Assembly (NCBI RefSeq): GCF_042680685.1
Contig: NZ_JBHUEA010000012.1
Coordinates: 37,804-101,803, forward strand
Direction of reading: 5' to 3'
Length of the DNA: 64,000 bases
Source of the DNA: Amnibacterium endophyticum
Lineage (GTDB): Bacteria; Actinomycetota; Actinomycetes; Actinomycetales; Microbacteriaceae
The translations under genes were made by a program, and so were the position numbers. Below the pieces are notes generated by a model, which was not told where the DNA came from, made no database searches, and worked only from the letters and a program-made list of their open reading frames with translations. Below are positions 59,310 to 64,000 of this stretch, one piece after another. The number at the start of each line of letters is the position of its first letter. Positions within the stretch are counted from its first letter, which is position 1.

Positions 59310-59755
59310 GGCTGCGGCCGGAAGGCCGAGACCCGCTGCACGGCGGCCGCGTCGACGGGAACGCTCGCCGGGGCGTCGACGGCGACCGCGGGCGGCAGCA
59401 GCAGCAGCGCGGTCGCGAGGAGCGCCGACACCCGCACCGCGCCGCGGGGCGTCAGGCAGTCGTCCGGCGCCGGCCGGCACTCGACCGCCACCGACGCCGC
59501 GCCCTCCGGCACCCGCCAGTCGGCGAGCGCCACCCGCACCGCGGCGTCCGCGGCGGCGCGGCCGGCCGCGTCGTCCTCGGCCAGCACGATGCTGCGGGCC
59601 GCCTGCCGTGCCGCCCCCTCGGCGGCGAAGGCGGCGCCCTGCAGCGCGGAGAGCGTCAGCACGAGGTAGACGAGCGGCACGAGCAGCAGCACGCCGAGCA
59701 CGAACCCCTCGACGGCCGCGGACCCGGCCTCACTCCCCCGGCTCGAGCGCGGCAT
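59306..59755 (-). CDS. TadE-like protein
   Basis: 149 aa. GSEAGSAAVEGFVLGVLLLVPL (about 7-28) has the E/G-SAxVE motif of TadE pseudopilins, followed by a single membrane segment and an exported part with one Cys pair (ECRPAPDDC, about 92-100). ALQGAAFAAEGAARQAAR follows the helix as in pseudopilins. A second hydrophobic run lies near 110-125. It overlaps the upstream TadE gene by 26 nt and the downstream one by 4 nt. Confidence 0.7.
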   Translation of the reverse strand: MPRSSRGSEAGSAAVEGFVLGVLLLVPLVYLVLTLSALQGAAFAAEGAARQAARSIVLAEDDAAGRAAADAAVRVALADWRVPEGAASVAVECRPAPDDCLTPRGAVRVSALLATALLLLPPAVAVDAPASVPVDAAAVQRVSAFRPQP

Positions 59756-60131
59756 GCCCGGTCACCTCGATCCCGTCGGGCGGGCCCAGCAGGCCGATCA
59801 CCGGCAGGGGGATGCGCGCCGTGACCCGGACGGCCGGCTGCTGCGCGAACGCGGTCCGCCCCGCCGTGATGGAACGGGCGTAGCGGGGTCCGAGGCTGTC
59901 CGTCAGCACCTGCCGCGCGCGCTCGACGCCGTCCTCCGTCGTGTTGCCCTCCACCGCGGCCCACCTCGCGCCCTCCGCGGCGGCGTCGAGCGCCGTGTTG
60001 CGCACCAGCAGCGCCGCGCCGACCTGCAGCACGCCGAGCACCAGCACCACGAGCACGGTCGCGGACAGCAAGAACTCCACCGGCGCCGAGCCGCGCTCCC
60101 CGTCGGGCGGGACGGCTGGGGCTCCGGGCAC
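59730..60131 (-). CDS. TadE family pilus assembly protein
   Basis: 133 aa from GTG 60131. ERGSAPVEFLLSATVLVVLVLG (about 12-33) is a clear TadE signature (GSAxVEF with Glu+5-like residue). It is followed by NTALDAAAEGARWAA, the amphipathic region. Minor pseudopilin expected in the cytoplasmic membrane as part of a Tad/Flp pilus. CACACT 6 nt before the start may be its -10. It is the first of three overlapping genes. Confidence 0.78.
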   Translation of the reverse strand: MPGAPAVPPDGERGSAPVEFLLSATVLVVLVLGVLQVGAALLVRNTALDAAAEGARWAAVEGNTTEDGVERARQVLTDSLGPRYARSITAGRTAFAQQPAVRVTARIPLPVIGLLGPPDGIEVTGHAALEPGE

Positions 60132-60183
60132 GGCAGCAGTGTGACCGGGACGCCGCTGACGCGTCCGGAGTTGTCCCCAGGCC

Positions 60184-61200
60184 TCAGCGCGCGACGATCG
60201 CGAGCCCCACGGTGCCGACGTACGCCGCCGGGATGCCGAGCCCCTCGAAGCCGACGCCCCGCCGATCGCGGACCAGCAGACCCGCGGCGAGGACGGCGGT
60301 GATCAGGATCGTCCCGCCGAGCAGGACGAGGCTCGTGGGCCCGGCCGCCCGGTAGATCGACCCGTCGAGGTAGAAGGCGTCGGCGACGGGCAGGGTGAGC
60401 ACGTCGAAGACGTTGCCGCCGATGATGTTGCCGACGCCGAGGGTCAGCGCGCCCTGGCGGATCGCGGCGATGAGCACGATCAGCTCGGGCAGCGAGGTGA
60501 CCGCGGTGGTGACCGTGAAGCCGGTGATCCCGCTCGGCCAGCCCGTCGCCGCGACGACCCCGAGCCCTGCCTGGCCGATCACCCAGCCCGTCACGGCCAC
60601 GACGAGGCCGAGCCCCGCGAGCGTGCCCCACAGCACCGGCAGGGGACGGCCCTCGTCCCCGTCGTCCCCCTGGTCGTCGCGCGTGTCGCGCGTGCGGACC
60701 GGCTGCCACATCGGGTCGGTCTGCATGCGCTGGACGAGGCGCAGCCCCGCGACGTACAGGATCGGGATCGCGATCGTGACGGGGTGGAACCACCCGATCA
60801 GCAGCTGCGGGGTGGCGAAGGCGACGACGGGCAGCGCGAGCAGCCCCATCAGGACGACCGCCTGCAGCATGTTCTCGAGCGAGGCGGCAGCGTGCTCGAG
60901 GTTCGCCCGGCGGTACACGAGGTCCGCGATCGCGAGCCAGACGGTCTGCAGCGCGACGCCGCCGATCGGGTTCGCGAGCGCGAACTCCGCGTCGCCGGCG
61001 AGCGACCCGGTCGCGGTCGTCACGATGCCTGGCAGCGAGGTGATGACGCCGAGGAAGACGGCACCCGCGATCGCCTCGCCGAGCCCGGTGCGGTCCGCGA
61101 GCTCGTCGGCGGCGCGTGCGAGCCTGCTGCCCGCGAAGACGATGACGACGACGGAGCCGAGCAGCGCGAGCACGCTCGGCCAGAACGGCCAGGCGGTCAC
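60184..61200 (-). CDS. Calcium/cation antiporter (CaCA) superfamily protein
   Basis: 338 aa, ten to eleven hydrophobic segments in two halves. The alpha-2 repeat TAVTSLPELIVLIAAIR and GNIIGGNVFDVL (about 225-265) are standard. The alpha-1 repeat reads LGVITSLPGIVTTATG (about 50-65), so the ion-coordinating Glu of SLPE is Gly. ALANPIGG near 75 stands for GSNIFN. An acidic cytoplasmic loop (about 165-180, RDDQGDDGDEG) lies between halves. Ca or Na exchange is uncertain given the missing Glu. Confidence 0.8.
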   Translation of the reverse strand: MTAWPFWPSVLALLGSVVVIVFAGSRLARAADELADRTGLGEAIAGAVFLGVITSLPGIVTTATGSLAGDAEFALANPIGGVALQTVWLAIADLVYRRANLEHAAASLENMLQAVVLMGLLALPVVAFATPQLLIGWFHPVTIAIPILYVAGLRLVQRMQTDPMWQPVRTRDTRDDQGDDGDEGRPLPVLWGTLAGLGLVVAVTGWVIGQAGLGVVAATGWPSGITGFTVTTAVTSLPELIVLIAAIRQGALTLGVGNIIGGNVFDVLTLPVADAFYLDGSIYRAAGPTSLVLLGGTILITAVLAAGLLVRDRRGVGFEGLGIPAAYVGTVGLAIVAR

Positions 61201-61297
61201 GGGGCGCCCCGCTTCGACCTCGGCGTCATGCGACCAGCCTGGTGGACGGCGCCTGCGGGCGCCCTCCTCGGCTCCCGGCCGGTCGGCCCGAGCCGGG

Positions 61298-61684
61298 TCA
61301 GTCGCTCCGCGCCGCGGAGGACAGGTCGTGCAGCGACCGCCCGGTCCGCGGCGCCCCCGTGAGGTGCGTGATGCGCTCGGCGCCGCCGGACGACAGCGCT
61401 ACGGCGCCGGCACCGTAGAGCGCGGCGACCAGCGCGGCCGACTTGCCGAAGCCGATCCGGTTGCCGAGCCCCCGCCACACCGCGATGGAGCCGAAGAGCA
61501 GTGCCATGAGGCCCGAGACGGCCGCGCCGCCCACCAGCCCCGCCCCGACGGCGCCCTGCTTCGCGGTCTCGGTCAGCTCCGTCTTCGCGGTCGCGACCTC
61601 CTTGTCCACCAGGCTCGACACGTCATGGCCCACCTGCTCGGCCAGCTCGCTCAGACCGTCCCCGTCACCCCGCTCGTCGCTCAT
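61298..61684 (-). CDS. Phage holin superfamily III-like (PF07332) membrane protein
   Basis: 128 aa. An amphipathic helix (LSELAEQVGHDVSSLVDKEVATAKTEL, about 12-38, read in parts) precedes two hydrophobic segments (about 47-68 and 78-95). This layout is that of the actinobacterial holin-X/DUF1469 family, which despite the name is usually chromosomal and not tied to a prophage. Role unknown. No phage genes adjoin. Confidence 0.75.
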   Translation of the reverse strand: MSDERGDGDGLSELAEQVGHDVSSLVDKEVATAKTELTETAKQGAVGAGLVGGAAVSGLMALLFGSIAVWRGLGNRIGFGKSAALVAALYGAGAVALSSGGAERITHLTGAPRTGRSLHDLSSAARSD

Positions 61685-61796
61685 GACCACAGCGCAGCAC
61701 CCGCGCCTGGACGCGGGGACGACATGGGCTCCGTGCGGACTCCACGCCGGGTGGGAGGTTCCGCCGGAGGACCGGCCGCCGCCCCCGGACCGCGCG

Positions 61797-62516
61797 TCAG
61801 GCCGTGTAGCCGGAGAAGTCCTCCTCGTGGATCCGCTTCCGCTTGACCCCCGCGTCGCGCAGGGCGTCGACCGCGGCGTCGACCATCCGGGGCGTCCCGA
61901 CGACGTAGTGGTCGAAGTCCCGTGGCTTCCCGAGGACGGACTGGAGCAGCGCCTTCCCGAGGCGCCGCCGCTCGCCCTGCCACCCGGGATCACGGGTCAT
62001 CACGGTCGCGAGGACGAAGCCGGGGTTCGCAGCGGCGAGCGCCCGCAGCTCGTCGAGGTAGGCGACCGACGACCGATCCCGGTTCACGAGGAGGAGTCGC
62101 ACGTCGTGCAGCCCGCCGCGGTGGTCCAGCTCGCGGAGCATGCTGACGAAGGGCACGACCCCGATCCCGCCCGCGATGAACGACAGGGGACGGCGCCGCG
62201 ACGCCGGCAGCACGAGGTCGCCCTTGACCCGTTGGATCCGCACCCGCTCCCCCGGCTCGAGGGCGGCGAGGGTGCGCTTGTACCCGCTGTCGCCGGACCG
62301 CACGGCGATCGTGATGCGGCCGGTCTCCGAGGGCGCGTTGACGATCGACAGCTTGCGGCTGCTCCTGCGGTCGGGCCACCGCAGGTGCTCGACCTCGACG
62401 CGGCAGTACTGGCCGGCGAGGAACGGCACCTCCTCCTCCGGCTCGAAGGCGAGCTCGAGGGTCCTGGCGGCGATCTCACGGCGGGCGACGAGGACCGCCC
62501 CGGTCGAGGCGCTCAT
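61797..62516 (-). CDS. FAD/NAD(P)-binding ferredoxin reductase-like protein
   Basis: 239 aa from ATG 62516. AGQYCRVEVEHL near residue 33 and RKLSIVNAPSE near 52 form the FAD site; GGIGVVPFVSMLREL near 115 binds NAD(P). FDHYVVGTPRMVDA near 190 corresponds to the CGP region, and the protein ends in EEDFSGYTA. There is no 2Fe-2S domain. The layout and C-terminal FxGY resemble the reductase half of the RnfD fusion at 30456. The electron acceptor is unknown. The 255 nt upstream hold no gene. Confidence 0.85.
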   Translation of the reverse strand: MSASTGAVLVARREIAARTLELAFEPEEEVPFLAGQYCRVEVEHLRWPDRRSSRKLSIVNAPSETGRITIAVRSGDSGYKRTLAALEPGERVRIQRVKGDLVLPASRRRPLSFIAGGIGVVPFVSMLRELDHRGGLHDVRLLLVNRDRSSVAYLDELRALAAANPGFVLATVMTRDPGWQGERRRLGKALLQSVLGKPRDFDHYVVGTPRMVDAAVDALRDAGVKRKRIHEEDFSGYTA

Positions 62517-62771
62517 GGACGCGTCCGCTCCTCGGCCTGATGCATCACGTGCCCGCCCCCTGTCCGGTCCGCTCGCGGCGCCGGGCGCTGCTCGCGGACT
62601 CGAGGCGAGGCGGCGGCCCTGCCGTCGGCGGTTCCGACGGTGCGGCGTGCACTGCTGAGCGTCCGTCGGCCCTCTGGGCGTTCTCTGGCCGCTCACCGAT
62701 GACGGGCTGTCCGTCGAGGAAGCACCGGTTGAGTCCTCGAAGGACCGCAGGCCGGTCGCCCCTCGCTCGCG

Positions 62772-62954
62772 CTACATGCCGGAGACGCTCTGCATCGCCT
62801 GGTCGAAGAGCCCGGTCAGCGCCGGGCCGGCCACGCCCCACAGCAGGACGACGAGTCCCGCGGTCATCAGGGTGACGAGCACCCAGCCCGGCACGTCGCC
62901 CCGTTCGGCGTCGTCCGCGAGCGGTCGGCGGGTGGTCGCGAGCAGCGTCTTCAT
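62772..62954 (-). CDS. Small Flp-pilin-like membrane protein
   Basis: 60 aa. An N-terminal basic leader (about 1-12), then DDAERGDVPGWVLVTLMTAG with one long hydrophobic helix (about 20-45) and a short LFDQAMQSVSG end. The layout resembles Flp-type pilins found with actinobacterial Tad genes. GGAGG stands 6 nt before ATG 62954. It lies 2.6 kb upstream of the three TadE-like genes on the same strand, with three unrelated genes between. Confidence 0.6.
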   Translation of the reverse strand: MKTLLATTRRPLADDAERGDVPGWVLVTLMTAGLVVLLWGVAGPALTGLFDQAMQSVSGM

Positions 62955-63133
62955 CGGGTCCTCCGGGCGGATCTCGGGTCGCCGTCAGTGTGCTCGCCCG
63001 GACGCTCGGGCGGCGGCGGTTCTCCACAGGACGTGGCCCGGGTGCGGTGCGCTCGACACCCGAAGTGGGAGCCGAGACGCCGCCGGCGCGTCCCTACGCT
63101 GCCGGACGGCCGGAGCGACGTGGAAAAGGACTG

Positions 63134-64000
63134 ATGACCAGCAGGAACGCCGTCACGCGACTGAGCGCGGTCCTCGTCGCGCTCGGCGTCGTCGCGACCG
63201 CGGCGGAGGCCGCGCCCCGCGCCTCGGATCCGCTGGCCGTCCCCATGGCGCGGACGATCGCCGGGGCCCCGACGACGGGCGGCCCCGCGGGCCTGCACCC
63301 CGCCGACATCACCGACGCCTACGGGCTGTCCGGCGGGGTCGTGGGCGGCACCGTCGGCGTCGTGATCCCCTACGACACCCCCGAGCTGGAGTCCGACCTC
63401 GCCCGGTACCGCAGCACCTTCGGGCTGCCGGCCTGCACCACGGCGAACGGCTGCTTCCGCAAGGTCGACCAGGACGGCGGCACCTCGTACCCCGCCTTCG
63501 ACGCCGGCTGGAGCCTCGAGGCGAGCCTCGACGTCCAGGCGGTCAGCGCGGCCTGCCCGTCCTGCCGGATCCTCGTGGTCGAGACCGCGAGCGCCGCCGT
63601 CAGCTCGCTGGGCACCGGCGTGAACACCGCGGTGGCGCTCGGCGCGCAGGCCGTGTCGATGTCGTGGGGCGCTCCCGAGACCGCCGATGCGTCCGTCGTC
63701 ACCGCCCGCTACTTCACGCACCAGGGCGTCGCGCTGGTCGCCGCCACGGGCGACTCCGGCTACCCGCAGGCCACGATCCCGGCGACGCTGCCGACTGTGA
63801 TCGCCGTCGGCGGGACGACGCTGAGCCGCGCGGGCGCCACCGGCGCCGCGCAGCGCCGGGCCGCGGACAGCGGCATCGAGGTGGCGAACGGCGACGCGAC
63901 GCGCGCCGCGGGCATCACGCCGGAGCGGCAGCACCTCGCCACGCTCGCCGCCGCGAAGACGGCGCTCCGCACGGCGCGCGCCGGCGCACGCGCCGCCGCG
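63134..64000 (+). CDS. Secreted S53 (sedolisin) family peptidase, 3' end outside window
   Basis: 289 residues visible. A signal peptide (about 1-27, cleavage near AEA-AP) is followed by only about 25 residues before the catalytic domain start LHPADITDAYGLSGG, so the usual ~170-residue activation prodomain is missing. The E-D pair of sedolisins is in SLEASLDVQAVSAACP (about 125), and the oxyanion Asp is in AATGDSGYPQ near 205. The SGT-type Ser lies beyond the edge. After VGGTTLSRAG the sequence becomes Ala/Arg-rich and unlike the family. TACGCT at about 63097 may be the -10. Confidence 0.8.
   Translation, partial: MTSRNAVTRLSAVLVALGVVATAAEAAPRASDPLAVPMARTIAGAPTTGGPAGLHPADITDAYGLSGGVVGGTVGVVIPYDTPELESDLARYRSTFGLPACTTANGCFRKVDQDGGTSYPAFDAGWSLEASLDVQAVSAACPSCRILVVETASAAVSSLGTGVNTAVALGAQAVSMSWGAPETADASVVTARYFTHQGVALVAATGDSGYPQATIPATLPTVIAVGGTTLSRAGATGAAQRRAADSGIEVANGDATRAAGITPERQHLATLAAAKTALRTARAGARAAA

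Noticed and set aside
61298..61684. Prophage remnant suggested by the holin-like protein
   Set aside because: No endolysin, tail, integrase or att-like repeats are nearby, and the family is commonly chromosomal in actinobacteria.

Overview
The window is a gene-dense, very high G+C chromosome segment from an actinobacterium, most likely a member of the Microbacteriaceae (Micrococcales). The evidence is the fused 2-oxoglutarate decarboxylase/dehydrogenase Kgd, the GuaB1-type GMP reductase, the SigR/RsrA thiol-stress pair, a one-piece tmRNA whose tag ends in ALAA, and many start codons that sit 6-8 nt downstream of a TAGNNT or TACCGT-like -10 hexamer, the actinobacterial leaderless arrangement. 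No rRNA, insertion sequence, CRISPR array or intact prophage was seen. The left end cuts a DUF2993 (LmeA-like) gene and the right end cuts a secreted S53 peptidase gene.

Layout. 0-5 kb: LmeA-like protein, argS, a lipoprotein, an F420-reductase-like protein, tRNA-Arg(CCG) and an MFS pump. 5-13.7 kb: TRIC channel, a small cysteine-rich protein, an arginase-fold enzyme, a crotonase, a disulfide-type flavoprotein with an SDR, an ArsB/SLC13-like permease, an amidase and a GNAT. 13.7-19 kb: a tightly overlapping operon (GntR regulator, phosphoribosyltransferase, S51 peptidase, uracil-DNA glycosylase) divergent from phosphoketolase. 19-23.4 kb: GNAT, DUF2568, SDR, then metY-metX, where metY has lost its 3' end. 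23.4-27.5 kb: a four-gene signalling block (pseudo-receiver regulator, DesK/NarL-type kinase, membrane protein without kinase motifs, canonical regulator) closed by a strong hairpin. 27.5-34.9 kb: intergenic repeats, MFS, a GT87-like membrane protein, a flavin electron-transfer module (FMN-binding lipoprotein, ApbE, RnfD-FNR fusion), NnrD and a HAD phosphatase. 35-40 kb: two CNNM/CorC proteins, PanE-like reductase and GuaB1. 40-50.6 kb: kgd, rsrA-sigR, aroA-rsgA, a GlsB-type membrane protein, a LuxR regulator, a HisN-like phosphatase and an ECF sigma/MGMT pair. 50.7-57.5 kb: a drug-efflux MFS, tmRNA, smpB, ftsX-ftsE and prfB. 57.6-64 kb: MFS, three TadE/Rv3654c-like proteins, a CaCA exchanger, a holin-like protein, an FNR protein, a pilin-like mini-protein and the S53 peptidase.

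Several groups clearly act together: smpB with tmRNA (ribosome rescue), ftsE-ftsX (division), sigR-rsrA (disulfide stress), ApbE with its FMN lipoprotein and the RnfD-FNR reductase (flavin redox chain across the membrane), and metY with metX (methionine synthesis from O-acetylhomoserine). The points most worth a second look are the four-gene signalling block, the flavin module, the metY 3' loss, the recurrent leaderless promoters, and two families of intergenic repeats placed mainly at convergent gene ends.
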